From assembly GCF_029029525.1 (NCBI RefSeq), contig NZ_JAKJSC010000002.1:558001-622000 (forward strand): a stretch of 64,000 bases of DNA, given 5' to 3'. Positions 7,939 through 17,995 of this stretch are shown piece after piece. The translations under genes were made by a program, and so were the position numbers. Position 1 is the stretch's first letter; every line of letters starts with the position of its first letter. The stretch comes from Labilibaculum sp. DW002. Lineage in GTDB: Bacteria > Bacteroidota > Bacteroidia > Bacteroidales > Marinifilaceae. The notes under the pieces were generated by a model. It had not been told where the DNA came from and searched no databases. It was given only the letters and a program-made list of their open reading frames with translations.

Positions 7939-10362
7939 ATGCAATACCGAATTCAAACACAATTGACTATTGTTTTTTTACTCTGTTTCGTTTTATTCTC
8001 AGGAATGAAAAAGGCAGATAAATCGATTTACCACAAAGCTTGGATTGATTTCAATAAAAATGGAGTCAAGGATATTTTTGAAGATCCTACTCAAAATGTT
8101 GATAGTAGAGTTAAAAATCTATTGTCTCTGATGAATGTTGAAGAGAAAACCTGCCAAATGGCAACACTTTATGGTTACGCTCGTGTTTTAAAAGATGAGT
8201 TGCCAACCAAAGAGTGGAAAAATTGTGTTTGGAAAGATGGGATCGCAAATATCGATGAGCATTTAAATACCATATGGAATCAGCCAAAAACACATACACA
8301 GTATTCCTATCCATATAATGTTCACGCCGAGGCGATTAATGCGGTTCAAAAGTGGTTTGTAGAAGAAACCCGAATGGGAATTCCTGTAGATTTTACCAAC
8401 GAAGGAGTTCATGGTTTGTGTCATAAAAAAGCGACACCGCTTCCAGCTCCAATTGGTATCGGTTCTACATGGAACAAAGACTTGGTATATAAAGCTGGTA
8501 AAATGGTTGGAAGTGAAGCAAAGGCTTTAGGCTATACCAATGTTTATGCTCCTATTCTTGATGTGGCCAGAGATCAGCGTTGGGGAAGAGTTCTGGAATG
8601 TTATGGCGAAGAACCTTTTCACATTGCTGAAATGGGCAAGCAAATGACTTTAGGAATTCAATCGCAGGGAGTGGCATCTACACTAAAGCATTTTGCAGTA
8701 TATAGTATTCCTAAAGGAGCTAGAGATGGCGATGCGCGTACCGATCCACATGTGGCTCCTCGCGAAATGCATCAGCTTCATTTGTATCCTTTTCGAAGAG
8801 TAATTCAAGAGGCTAAGCCTATGGGCATAATGAGTAGTTACAACGATTATGATGGTGTTCCGGTTACCGCAAGTCATTATTTCCTAACAGAATTATTGCG
8901 TGAGCAATTTGGTTTTCAGGGATATGTGGTTTCAGATAGTGAAGCTGTTGAGTATGTTTCAGATAAACATCATGTGGCTGAGGATTATAAGGAGGCTGTA
9001 AGACAGGTTGTTGAAGCAGGATTGAACGTTCGAACCACTTTTAGAACAGCAGAATCATACATAGAGCCTTTGCGTGAGTTGATTGCGGAAGGGAAACTTT
9101 CGATGAAAACCATTGATGCAAGAGTGGGTGAGGTTTTGGCCGTGAAATTTCGATTGGGTTTATTCGATCAGCCGTATGTCGAAAATCCGAAGGAATCTGA
9201 CAAGCTGGTTCATACTGATGAAAATGAGGCTCTTTCAAAGCAAATCAATCAAGAATCAATGGTTTTGCTTAAAAATGAAAATAACTTTCTTCCTCTGGAA
9301 ATCAATAATCTTAAAAAAATTTTGGTGACCGGTCCTTTGGCCGATGAAATCAGTTTTACTTATAGTAGATATGGACCTGCTGATAATCCTTCGGTTTCAG
9401 TTTATCAGGGAATCAAAAAATACGCAGCAGGAAAAGCACAGGTTGACTATTCTAAAGGTTGTGATATTGTAGATCCAAACTGGCCGGGAAGTGAAATTAT
9501 TCCCGAACCACTTTCACTTGAGGAGCAGGCTGGAATTAATGCTGCCGTTGAAAAAGCAAAACAATCGGATGTGATTATTGCCGTTGTGGGAGAAGACGAA
9601 AAGCGTGTTGGAGAAACAAAGTCAAGAACAAGTCTTGGCCTTCCTGGAAGACAATTTCAACTCGTACAAGCTTTGTATGTTACCGGAAAACCTGTGGTTT
9701 TGGTTCTTATTAACGGACAACCATTGAGCATTAACTGGGAAAATAGATTTTTACCTGCCATTCTCGAAGCTTGGTTTCCTAGTACTGTTGCTGGAGAGGT
9801 GATTGCTGAAACTTTATTCGGAGATTATAATCCGGGAGGTAAATTATCAGTAACCTTCCCTAAAACGGTTGGTCAAATCCCATTGAATTTTCCTTTTAAA
9901 CCAGGTTCTCAGGCAGGGCAGCCTGGCGAAGGCCCAAATGGGTATGGCAACACGCGTGTTTTAGGGCCTTTGTATCCTTTCGGATATGGTTTGAGTTATA
10001 CTACTTTTGCATACCGTAACTTGAAAGTAAACCCAAAGCAGGCAAACTCACAGGCCGAAATACAGGTTTCATTTGAGCTAAGCAACACAGGAGCTCGAGA
10101 GGGAGATGAAGTGGTTCAACTTTATCTGAAAGATGAGGTCAGCAGCGTAACAACTTACGAGTCTCAGCTTCGTGGTTTCGAGCGGGTTCATTTGCTTCCC
10201 GGCGAAACAAAAACAGTTCATTTCACACTCTATCCTGATGATTTGGCATTGCTTGATAAGAATATGAATTGGACGGTTGAGCCTGGTAAATTTAAAATAA
10301 TGATAGGAAGTTCATCGGTTGATATTCGTTTGAAAGGAGTTTTTGAAATACAGAGCAAGTAA
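7939..10362 (+). CDS. Glycoside hydrolase family 3, beta-glycosidase
   Basis: An 807-residue exported GH3 enzyme that would trim beta-linked sugars from oligosaccharide ends. A signal peptide covers about residues 1-25. An EF-hand-like loop with D/N residues (DFNKNGVKDIFED, about 37-49) comes before the (beta/alpha)8 domain. The nucleophile is D333 in the GYVVSDSEA motif. The second domain has VGEDEKRVGE and the family-typical NYNPGGKLSVTFPKTVGQIP-like block, and a fibronectin-III-like C-terminal domain covers about 700-800. The length is normal for multidomain GH3. Substrate (glucose, xylose, glucuronate and so on) is not determined by these motifs. It starts 20 bp after the terminator of the sulfatase operon. 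Confidence 0.92.
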   Translation: MQYRIQTQLTIVFLLCFVLFSGMKKADKSIYHKAWIDFNKNGVKDIFEDPTQNVDSRVKNLLSLMNVEEKTCQMATLYGYARVLKDELPTKEWKNCVWKDGIANIDEHLNTIWNQPKTHTQYSYPYNVHAEAINAVQKWFVEETRMGIPVDFTNEGVHGLCHKKATPLPAPIGIGSTWNKDLVYKAGKMVGSEAKALGYTNVYAPILDVARDQRWGRVLECYGEEPFHIAEMGKQMTLGIQSQGVASTLKHFAVYSIPKGARDGDARTDPHVAPREMHQLHLYPFRRVIQEAKPMGIMSSYNDYDGVPVTASHYFLTELLREQFGFQGYVVSDSEAVEYVSDKHHVAEDYKEAVRQVVEAGLNVRTTFRTAESYIEPLRELIAEGKLSMKTIDARVGEVLAVKFRLGLFDQPYVENPKESDKLVHTDENEALSKQINQESMVLLKNENNFLPLEINNLKKILVTGPLADEISFTYSRYGPADNPSVSVYQGIKKYAAGKAQVDYSKGCDIVDPNWPGSEIIPEPLSLEEQAGINAAVEKAKQSDVIIAVVGEDEKRVGETKSRTSLGLPGRQFQLVQALYVTGKPVVLVLINGQPLSINWENRFLPAILEAWFPSTVAGEVIAETLFGDYNPGGKLSVTFPKTVGQIPLNFPFKPGSQAGQPGEGPNGYGNTRVLGPLYPFGYGLSYTTFAYRNLKVNPKQANSQAEIQVSFELSNTGAREGDEVVQLYLKDEVSSVTTYESQLRGFERVHLLPGETKTVHFTLYPDDLALLDKNMNWTVEPGKFKIMIGSSSVDIRLKGVFEIQSK

Positions 10363-10437
10363 TTGCTTGATATCGGTTCTGTTGAATTATCGTTTTACAA
10401 TTGTATCAAATTAATTCTTTAAAATAAATAGTCTGTT

Positions 10438-11259
10438 ATGAAAATCATTATTGTATTGGTCTTGTTGGTCAGTAATGCTTTGTTTGTTACTGCTTCAAGA
10501 GTAGATACCTTGTTTGTTACCAGTGAGTCGATGGGGAAAGAACTGCCTAATCTGGTTATTGTTCCAGATGCTTATTCTGCTCAAAATAAAGATTTCCCAG
10601 TTTTGTATTTATTGCACGGTGCTACTGGTAATTTTTCCGATTGGTTGCATAAAGTCCCTCAGCTAAAGCAGTTCGTGGATAAGTATGAGTTCATCATCGT
10701 TTGCCCTGATGGAGGCTTTACCAGTTGGTATTTCGATAGTCCTATTGACGCTAAAATGCAATATGAAACCTATATCACGAAAGAGTTATTGACTGTGGTG
10801 GATAAAAATTACTCTACCATTCCTGATCGATCGGGAAGAGCCATTACTGGATTAAGTATGGGCGGACATGGAGCATTTTACCTAGCATTTAAACATCAGG
10901 ATATTTGGGGTGCTGCAGGAAGTACAAGTGGAGGATTAGACATTCGTCCTTTTCCGAACAGTTGGGATATTTCAAAACGATTGGGTACCTATGCCGAAAA
11001 TCAAGACGTATGGGAGAAGAATACAGTAATCAATTTAGTTCATCTTTTGAATGGAAAAGATCTGAAATTAACCTTTGATTGTGGTACAAGTGATTTCTTT
11101 TACGGAGCTAATAAACGCATGCATGAAAAGTTACTGGAACGCAATATTCCGCATGATTATACGGAGCGTCCAGGGAAGCATAATACGAAGTATTGGGCCA
11201 ATTCCATCAAATATCAACTTTTATTCTTCGATCAGTTTTTTCGATCTGAAAAGCAGTAA
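10438..11259 (+). CDS. CE1-like secreted carbohydrate esterase (esterase D fold)
   Basis: A 273-residue alpha/beta-hydrolase with an N-terminal signal peptide (about residues 1-20). It has the oxyanion HG segment (LLHGATGNFSDW), the nucleophile elbow G-L-S140-M-G-G, an acidic site in the FDCGTSDF segment, and catalytic H248 in RPGKHN. This layout matches the putative-esterase/tributyrin esterase family that includes CE1 feruloyl and acetyl esterases. The likely job is removing acyl groups that block the glycosidases around it. It sits 75 bp after the GH3 gene on the same strand. Confidence 0.85.
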   Translation: MKIIIVLVLLVSNALFVTASRVDTLFVTSESMGKELPNLVIVPDAYSAQNKDFPVLYLLHGATGNFSDWLHKVPQLKQFVDKYEFIIVCPDGGFTSWYFDSPIDAKMQYETYITKELLTVVDKNYSTIPDRSGRAITGLSMGGHGAFYLAFKHQDIWGAAGSTSGGLDIRPFPNSWDISKRLGTYAENQDVWEKNTVINLVHLLNGKDLKLTFDCGTSDFFYGANKRMHEKLLERNIPHDYTERPGKHNTKYWANSIKYQLLFFDQFFRSEKQ

Positions 11260-11350
11260 AACCGCCGAAAATCGCATCGTAATGCATGTTTTTGCAACAA
11301 ATTTCATATTTATTGAAACGTAAATTCTGCTTTCCCGATGTCTGTTGAGC

Positions 11351-11358
11351 TATTTTTG
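11351..11358 (+). promoter_or_regulatory. Candidate Bacteroidota -7 box before the second lyase
   Basis: TATTTTTG is an exact match to TAnnTTTG, 33 bp before the ATG at 11392, in a 132-bp gap. No matching -33 TTTG is found at about 19-bp spacing, so this is only a candidate. Confidence 0.35.
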
Positions 11359-11391
11359 AAGAGATACTAATACTTACAAAAGAATTGTAAA

Positions 11392-14067
11392 ATGATCTCT
11401 AAAAGAATAGCTCTATTTTGTTTTATAGCCTTGAGTTTATTAATTCAGGCAAAAAGTGTATTTGCTCAAACGCATCCAAATTTATATGTAGCAAATGAGG
11501 ATAGACAAACTATTTTATCAAAAATACAAAATGAAGAGTGGGCAAAAGTCGCGTGGGAAAATCTTCAAGAAAAGATTGATCCTTTTGTAGAAAGACATCA
11601 ATCTGATCCGGAATGGATCACATCCCGTTTGGCGATGTATTGGAAAGATGGCAAACATTACACTCAGTGTTACATCAAAAAACAAAATTGGGATTATGGT
11701 GAGGGAAATGCACCAGTTCCAACAGTAAGACTTCCAGGAATGCGTACTTGGAACAATTACATTAATGTTCCTTTGAAAGATCGTATCCCATTTAATGAAT
11801 CAGGTGATATGCTTGGTCTAGATCGATCTAGTAATGATAAAGTACCTGTTTTGGTTCCATACAAGGAATCTGGGCACATGATTACTAAAAACAATAAGGA
11901 AATTCTGGACTTGGCAGAAAAAGCTTCATTTGTTTACTGGTTAACACAGGATGAGAAGTATGCTAGATTTTCTTCCGATATATTTTGCACTTGGTTGTTG
12001 GGTACTTATTATATGAACCCTCCTTTAGATCCAGAAATGTCAACCAAAGGTGCAGGTGGTTATGCTCCTGGCGGAATTATGGGTTACTACGATTACGAGC
12101 AAATACATGACTTTCTTCAAAAGCCTGCAGCAGTTACTTACGATTTTTTATACGATTACCTGCAAGAAAATACTCCTAAGGCTATATCAAAAACAAATAA
12201 AAGTGTAAGAGAAGTAGCTGGAGTTGTTTTTAAACGATTTGTTGACTTAGGGTTAATTCGAGGAGGAAAACGTGGCAATTGGAATGTGAATGGATTTAGA
12301 AATATTCTTCCTTCAATGCTAGTGTTGGAATCCAATGGTTTTTACGAAGACAAAAAGGGCAAAGAGCATTACATTCCCTACTACACAAAAATTACGACTG
12401 ACCATCATGAGGCTTTGCCAGATTTCATAAAGAATTTTGATGACGTTACTGGTTTATGGCCAGAATCTCCTGGTTATGCATCGGGTATGATTGGAGCCAT
12501 ATTACAAATGGGAATTCCGTTATACAAATCTGGTGTAAATACAATTGGAGATAATCCTTTATTGCAAAAGGCAGCTATGGCTAATTTAGGTTGGTTAGAT
12601 GCAAGGGGAAATCTTGTTGTAGTTGGTGATATGCGTGGAGGACCTACTGATTTATCCGTTTTTGAAGATATGCTTACGTACTACACATGGGAAGGCGATC
12701 TTGATAAGGCAAAAAAAATGGCTTCAGTTATTCGAAATGGAATTGCATCTGGCCAATACAATAGAAGTGAGATAAGCTGGAAAGGGCTTTGTACCTATGA
12801 ACCACTTCCAGAATCGAGTAATGAATTACCTTTTAACAGAGCAGCATATTCCGAACATCATCGCCATTTGATCATGAAAAATGGTAATCGTGTTGAAAAT
12901 GGATTGATGTTTACTTTGTATGGAGGTAACAAAGGTGGTCACCTTTCACCAAATGGATTAGCCATGCAGTTTTATGGTAATGGTTATGTCTTAAATCCTG
13001 ATGCATCGGCTTATGAATCTTATTGGTCGAAAGATGCATCTTACCATCGTGAAATAACGGGTTCTAATACCATAATGCCAGGATATACCAAAGGAGAAAT
13101 CACGATCAATGCAATGGATCCTTCTGTGGATGCATCAAACAATTTTTACAATACAACAGAAACCTCTGCTGCTTGTTCTTTTGCAGATTTTAGTGCTGCT
13201 GAAAAACGACGTTTGGTTGCAATGGTTCGTACTTCTGAAACTACAGGTTACTATGTAGATATTTTCCGATCAAACCAGTCAGATAATGATTACTTACAGC
13301 ATATTCTGGGTGATGCGGCAAGCCTTAGAAATAAACGAGGAGAGTTGCTGGATTTCGTGAAAGTTGATAGTATAAGCAATCATCATCATAAAGCATACTC
13401 TTTCTTTGCAAACCCTCGAAAGATAGATTTTAGTAATGATTTTACAGCTACTTGGACAATTGATAAAGTAAGTCCAAGTTTGAATATTAATATGTGGATG
13501 ATGGGACAAGAGAATCGTGAAATCTATTTGGTAGATGCTCCTCCTTCAACCTTACGATCTGATCTAACTCCTGGGATGGTAAATAGAAGTCCGCAAACTA
13601 CTCCAACAATAATTGTACGTCAGAATGATAATAATGCTGAGGATCATCCTTTTGTTTCGGTTTTTGAGTCTTTTAATGAAGGTGAAAAATCAATAAAAAA
13701 GATTTCAAAAATAGCTGCTTCCGATCATTTTGTTGCCTTGTCTATTTCCTCTCAGAATGGTGAAAAACAATTCATTTGCAATGCAATTGATGATGCAGTA
13801 TATCAACCAAAATCAGATCTTGTTTTTCAAGGGGTTTTTGGAATCGCATCAGAAAATAAGGATGGATTTCAATACCTATACTTGGGGAAAGGTAAATCAT
13901 TGAGAAAAGGGAATTATTGTATTGAAGCGGTTGATGGAGAGGTTACTGCAGAGCTGAAAGTAGTAGATGGAGAATTTTACTATTCAGCTGACGGAACGGT
14001 TCGAATTTCCTTGAAGAATGGTAAGGAAAATGAATATAAGCCGGGATATAATATTCGAGTAAAATAA
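11392..14067 (+). CDS. Large heparinase II/III-like polysaccharide lyase
   Basis: An 891-residue exported protein with a signal peptide ending near AKSVFAQ. Residues about 30-500 form an alpha-helical (alpha/alpha) toroid with a GNWNVNGFRNILPSM segment and an ESPGYASG segment, both typical of heparinase II/III-type lyases. The beta-sheet part starts near 510; GGNKGGHLSPNGLAMQFYG carries the conserved histidine of the Heparinase_II_III domain. A further beta domain completes the C-terminus. It is 246 residues longer than the lyase at 461 and clearly distinct from it. The product should be unsaturated uronyl oligosaccharides, which fits the GH88 gene that follows 45 bp later. The exact PL family is not resolved. 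Confidence 0.75.
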   Translation: MISKRIALFCFIALSLLIQAKSVFAQTHPNLYVANEDRQTILSKIQNEEWAKVAWENLQEKIDPFVERHQSDPEWITSRLAMYWKDGKHYTQCYIKKQNWDYGEGNAPVPTVRLPGMRTWNNYINVPLKDRIPFNESGDMLGLDRSSNDKVPVLVPYKESGHMITKNNKEILDLAEKASFVYWLTQDEKYARFSSDIFCTWLLGTYYMNPPLDPEMSTKGAGGYAPGGIMGYYDYEQIHDFLQKPAAVTYDFLYDYLQENTPKAISKTNKSVREVAGVVFKRFVDLGLIRGGKRGNWNVNGFRNILPSMLVLESNGFYEDKKGKEHYIPYYTKITTDHHEALPDFIKNFDDVTGLWPESPGYASGMIGAILQMGIPLYKSGVNTIGDNPLLQKAAMANLGWLDARGNLVVVGDMRGGPTDLSVFEDMLTYYTWEGDLDKAKKMASVIRNGIASGQYNRSEISWKGLCTYEPLPESSNELPFNRAAYSEHHRHLIMKNGNRVENGLMFTLYGGNKGGHLSPNGLAMQFYGNGYVLNPDASAYESYWSKDASYHREITGSNTIMPGYTKGEITINAMDPSVDASNNFYNTTETSAACSFADFSAAEKRRLVAMVRTSETTGYYVDIFRSNQSDNDYLQHILGDAASLRNKRGELLDFVKVDSISNHHHKAYSFFANPRKIDFSNDFTATWTIDKVSPSLNINMWMMGQENREIYLVDAPPSTLRSDLTPGMVNRSPQTTPTIIVRQNDNNAEDHPFVSVFESFNEGEKSIKKISKIAASDHFVALSISSQNGEKQFICNAIDDAVYQPKSDLVFQGVFGIASENKDGFQYLYLGKGKSLRKGNYCIEAVDGEVTAELKVVDGEFYYSADGTVRISLKNGKENEYKPGYNIRVK

Positions 14068-14112
14068 AGTTTTTGTTGATAAGATATTGAATAAATAGAA
14101 GAGGTAAATAAT

Positions 14113-15321
14113 ATGAGATTTGTTAAAATATTTGTGTCGGTTATAAGTATCGTATTGGTGTTGAGTAGTTGTGCATCTTTTTCAAAAGATAAAAAGACAC
14201 TTGATGCTAGTAAGATTCTGATGAATAGTTCTATTAAGATTAAGGAAAGTGCTGAGCGTTTGTCAGATACTGATCATTTTCCTCGATTTATACCACAGGA
14301 TAGTACCAATTGGGAATGTGTTAGTGTTGGAGATTGGTGCAGTGGATTTTGGCCTGGTGCGCTTTGGTATGCTTACGAATGTTCGGGCGATGAGAACCTA
14401 AGGAAACAAGCTGAATTATTTACAGCTCCTATTAAAGAAATTGCCTATACTCCAGCTCAAGATCATGATATTGGTTTTCAGGTGTATTGCAGTTATGGTA
14501 ATGGCTATCGATTGACTGGAAATCCAGAGTACAAAAAAATCATGTTAGCTGCCGCTGATACTTTGGCTACTCTTTACAATCCAATTGTTGGTAGTATTCA
14601 CTCTTGGCCTTCAAAAAAACAGTATCCTCACAATACCATTATTGATAACATGATGAATTTGGAATTGTTGTTTTGGGCAGCAAAGAATGGTGGTGGAGAG
14701 CGATTGAAAGATATCGCAGTAAGTCATGCTGAAGTCACAATGAATAATATTGTTCGACCTGATTATTCAGCCTTCCATTTAGGATCATTTGATGATAAAA
14801 CAGGTGCTTTTATTGAGGGAAAAGCACATCAAGGTTATGCCGATAATTCGATGTGGGCAAGAGGACAGGCTTGGGGAATTTATGGATTTGCTTTTACTTA
14901 TCGCGAATCTGGAAAAAAAGAGTTTCTGGAAACATCAATGAAAATGGCTGACAAATTCTTAGAACGTCTTCCTGAAGATGGCATTCCTTATTGGGATTTT
15001 GATGCCCCACTTACATCAGAAACACCTAAAGACGCGTCTGCTGCAGCTGTTGCTGCTTGCGGTATGTTGGAACTTTATAAGATAATTGATGATGAGGTGT
15101 TAAGGAATAAGTACAAGCAAGCAGCAATTGCACTACTCGAAATTCTTTCTTCACCTAAATATCTAAGTGGAGATACAAATCAAGCTATTTTGTTACACTC
15201 TACAGGGCATAAGCCTAAAAATTCAGAAATTGATGTTCCAATCATTTACGCTGATTATTATTATTTAGAAGCTTTATTAAAGTTAAAGAAGATAGAGGCG
15301 GGTGAAGTGTCTGTTAAATAA
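14113..15321 (+). CDS. GH88 unsaturated glucuronyl hydrolase, lipoprotein
   Basis: A 402-residue enzyme that would hydrate and remove the 4,5-unsaturated uronic acid left at the non-reducing end by the lyases. The lipoprotein signal ends LSSC. Family marks include WCSGFWPGALWYAYE, DHDIGFQ with D117 and D119, the catalytic-type IIDNMMN with D178, ADNSMWARGQAWGIYGFA, and DFDAP plus DASAAAVAACG near the end. Length is normal for GH88. It lies directly between the large lyase and the symporter, as expected for a lyase-hydrolase-uptake sequence. GH105 is a less likely alternative given the WARGQAWG and DNMMN motifs. Confidence 0.93.
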   Translation: MRFVKIFVSVISIVLVLSSCASFSKDKKTLDASKILMNSSIKIKESAERLSDTDHFPRFIPQDSTNWECVSVGDWCSGFWPGALWYAYECSGDENLRKQAELFTAPIKEIAYTPAQDHDIGFQVYCSYGNGYRLTGNPEYKKIMLAAADTLATLYNPIVGSIHSWPSKKQYPHNTIIDNMMNLELLFWAAKNGGGERLKDIAVSHAEVTMNNIVRPDYSAFHLGSFDDKTGAFIEGKAHQGYADNSMWARGQAWGIYGFAFTYRESGKKEFLETSMKMADKFLERLPEDGIPYWDFDAPLTSETPKDASAAAVAACGMLELYKIIDDEVLRNKYKQAAIALLEILSSPKYLSGDTNQAILLHSTGHKPKNSEIDVPIIYADYYYLEALLKLKKIEAGEVSVK

Positions 15322-15340
15322 TTAGTTGAAAATAAAAGAA

Positions 15341-16915
15341 ATGAAAAAGCTTAGTCTTCTGTTTGTATTTTTCTGCTTGTCAATTTCATTGTTTGCTTCA
15401 GGCAGCGAGAATATTGCTTCAAGTCATTTTAGCGTTTTAAACTGGGTTATTCTGGCTGTTTTTTTAGTTGGAACAACTGTTTTTGGAGAACTGGTAAAAA
15501 ACAAAGATACCGGTTTAGATGGATTCTTCCGTGGTGGTAAAAGTTTACCCTGGTGGGCTGTTTCCTTGTCATTAGTCGCTACAAAAACGAGTGTGGCAAC
15601 TTTTATAGCAGTGCCGGCTTTTGTGTTTTCATTAAAAGGAGATCTTACTTATTTGCAAATGACATTTGGATTTGCCTTGGGGAATATTCTAATGATTTTT
15701 GTACTCCTAAAAGAATATTACGAAGAAAATATTTATAGTCCTTACGATTTTATACAAAACCGTTTAGGGATTAAGGCTAGTCAACTTTCTCGTACATTTT
15801 TTATGGTTGGAGCCACGATGAGTCAGGGTGTTCGTTTGTTAGGAACAGCTTTGGTACTGAGTGTGATAACTGGGCAAAGTACCATATTGTGTATCCTTAT
15901 TATAGCTGCCTTTGCAGTGGTTTGGTCCTATATTGGAGGAATTACAACAGTAGTTTGGACGGATGCCGTACAATTTGTAATCTTTATTTTTGGTGCCTTA
16001 TTTGCCCTATTCTATGCCATTAGCGATGTTCCTGGCGGAATTAGCGAGATGATCGCTATTGCCGACGAAAAAGCCAAGCTTACCTTGCTCGATCTTTCTT
16101 TAGATCCCCATAAAACCTACACACTTTGGGTTGGTATCTTAGGATGTACTTTTTTTGAATTTGGATCTAATGCCGTCGATCAGGTCGTTACCCAAAGGGC
16201 ACTGTGCTGTAAAAATCTTAAGGAAGCTCGAAAAGCAGTTGGCTTTTCAGTGATAGGAGTATTAACAACCTGGATTATGGCATTTGTTGGAATTGGTTTA
16301 GTGGCTTACTATCATATCAATCCTCTTTCACAAGAAGTAAGTGCATCTATCCTTCAAGAACCAGATCGTATTTTCCCATATTATGTAGTCAACTCATTGC
16401 CAGATGGGATTTCAGGTTTGATTATCGCAGCAATGTTTGCAGCGGGAATTTCAACACTCGATTCTGCATTAACAGCACTTTCTCAAACCAGTGTAATGGG
16501 AATTGGTAGCATTGTTTATCCGAAATTAAAAACCATGGACGAAAAGAAAGTGGTGAAAATTTCCAAGATGGCGATTATCCTTTGGGGTGGAATTCTGGCT
16601 TTATTAGCTTTTGGGTTTAGCTTTTTCCAAGATGGTGGTTTGTTAGCCTTAGGGTTTAAAGTGCCGGGATATGCTTACGGAACATTAATAGGGATTGCCT
16701 TTTTGGCTTTAATGCGTCGAGGTTCCTTTACTGGAATTATGACTGGTTCCATATTAGCCATTGGAGCTATTGCCTGGATGCATATTGAGGGAATCAGTTT
16801 CTTTTGGTGGTTTCCAATTGGTGCTATAATGGTAATTGCAGTTGCAATAATTCATGAGCAATTATTCAAAAAGGCGAATAAAGAAGAAATAGAGCCAGCT
16901 TCGCAACAAGTTTGA
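15341..16915 (+). CDS. Sodium/solute symporter (SSS family)
   Basis: A multi-pass transporter of 524 residues from the ATG at 15341. A TTG at 15326 would add only five residues and is less likely. The first hydrophobic stretch (KLSLLFVFFCLSISLFA) may be a signal segment. The SSS core follows, with GGKSLPWWAVSLSLVATKTSVATF and many membrane helices including FAAGISTLDSALTALSQTSVMG near residues 370-395, the sodium-site region of the family. It lies 19 bp after GH88, suggesting uptake of unsaturated-uronate-derived or other monosaccharides. The substrate is inferred from position only. Confidence 0.9.
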   Translation: MKKLSLLFVFFCLSISLFASGSENIASSHFSVLNWVILAVFLVGTTVFGELVKNKDTGLDGFFRGGKSLPWWAVSLSLVATKTSVATFIAVPAFVFSLKGDLTYLQMTFGFALGNILMIFVLLKEYYEENIYSPYDFIQNRLGIKASQLSRTFFMVGATMSQGVRLLGTALVLSVITGQSTILCILIIAAFAVVWSYIGGITTVVWTDAVQFVIFIFGALFALFYAISDVPGGISEMIAIADEKAKLTLLDLSLDPHKTYTLWVGILGCTFFEFGSNAVDQVVTQRALCCKNLKEARKAVGFSVIGVLTTWIMAFVGIGLVAYYHINPLSQEVSASILQEPDRIFPYYVVNSLPDGISGLIIAAMFAAGISTLDSALTALSQTSVMGIGSIVYPKLKTMDEKKVVKISKMAIILWGGILALLAFGFSFFQDGGLLALGFKVPGYAYGTLIGIAFLALMRRGSFTGIMTGSILAIGAIAWMHIEGISFFWWFPIGAIMVIAVAIIHEQLFKKANKEEIEPASQQV

Positions 16916-17021
16916 ATTTATGATGAATACATGTTGAGCGTGGATTGTTTCTTATTAAATAAGAATATTTGGAAGCACTTTTAGTATGGATTATCGAATC
17001 ATTGAAGAAAATATATAACAG

Positions 17022-17930
17022 ATGAAAAAAGTAACGATATTTTTATTTTGTGTAGCAATTAGTTTATCAGCAGTATCTCAAACGCCTTTATGGCAAGGCA
17101 AAGGTCGTATTACGATTAGTTCCGATGGCAATGAGCATGATCATGATGATTGGGCAGCAACACCATTGTCACTTAGCCTTATTGCTGCAAAAGGTTTGCA
17201 AAATAAAATGGTCTTGTATACTTATAGCGACCATGTTTGGGGAAGTAATTTGGAGATGCCAACTGGTAAAGGAGGACTAACTGCTTATGAGCAGATGAGG
17301 GAAAGTGCACTAACCGGGGCTAAGATGTTTGGATTTAAGAAATCAAACTTTATTTGTGCTGTTGATGATGCGGAAAAAGCATACCATGCAATGGCTAAGG
17401 TAATCAATGAATCTTCGGATGATAATCCACTGTTTATTATAGCTGCCGGACCAATGCAGGTTGTTGGGGAAGGGATCAGACGATCGGAGCTTGCTAAGCG
17501 CAAGTTTGTTACTGTTATTTCTCATTCTAATTGGAATGATACCCATGCCGCAAATTCTTACGCTTGGGAGCCTGAGCATAAGGGCTGGACATTTAAGATG
17601 ATGAAAGAAGTTTTTGGTGTAGAAAAAGGAGGAGCGGTTCAATTTGTTAAAATAGCAAATCAAAACGGAGGTAAGGATTATCTGGGACTAAATTGTTCTC
17701 GTGAGCATTTTAACTGGATAAAAACATCATCTGCAAGAGAGAATAAAATCTATAAAAAAGGCGCTTGGGACTGGTTGTATTCGAGACAGGAGACTTGCAT
17801 TAAAAAAGGTGGAAAAAACTTTGATCCTTCTGATGCAGGAATGTTGATATACTTATTTACTGGGATTGAAAAGACAAATCCTGAAATGGCTAAAGAGATC
17901 ATGGAAAATCCGGTTCCAAAACTTAGATAA
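17022..17930 (+). CDS. Secreted nucleoside-hydrolase-fold protein of unknown substrate
   Basis: A 302-residue protein with a signal peptide cut near SQTPLW. I do not recognise a characterised family. An acidic cluster close to the N-terminus (SSDGNEHDHDDWAATPLSL, about residues 30-48) sits where nucleoside hydrolases have their calcium-binding DxDxxxDD loop. A later IIAAGPMQVVGEG segment resembles the ALGPLTNIA block of that fold. An HSNWNDTHA segment may supply further active-site residues. Position between a symporter and a GH95-like gene, plus export, argues for a role on glycan rather than nucleoside substrates, but this is inference. Confidence 0.5.
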   Translation: MKKVTIFLFCVAISLSAVSQTPLWQGKGRITISSDGNEHDHDDWAATPLSLSLIAAKGLQNKMVLYTYSDHVWGSNLEMPTGKGGLTAYEQMRESALTGAKMFGFKKSNFICAVDDAEKAYHAMAKVINESSDDNPLFIIAAGPMQVVGEGIRRSELAKRKFVTVISHSNWNDTHAANSYAWEPEHKGWTFKMMKEVFGVEKGGAVQFVKIANQNGGKDYLGLNCSREHFNWIKTSSARENKIYKKGAWDWLYSRQETCIKKGGKNFDPSDAGMLIYLFTGIEKTNPEMAKEIMENPVPKLR

Positions 17931-17962
17931 CAAGTTCCAAACTAGCAAAAGTGATTAAAAAT

Positions 17963-17995
17963 CGACAAGTTATGAAAAAACGACAAGTTATGAAA
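17963..17995 (+). repeat. 18-bp tandem duplication spanning the start codon of the GH95-like gene
   Basis: CGACAAGTTATGAAA occurs at 17963-17977 and again at 17981-17995, period 18 bp, so both ATG codons are in the same frame and six codons are duplicated. Confidence 0.9.

Noticed and set aside
16916-17021. Possible promoter (AATATTTG) before the nucleoside-hydrolase-fold gene
   Set aside because: The first base deviates from consensus, there is no -33 element, and such matches are expected by chance in AT-rich DNA.
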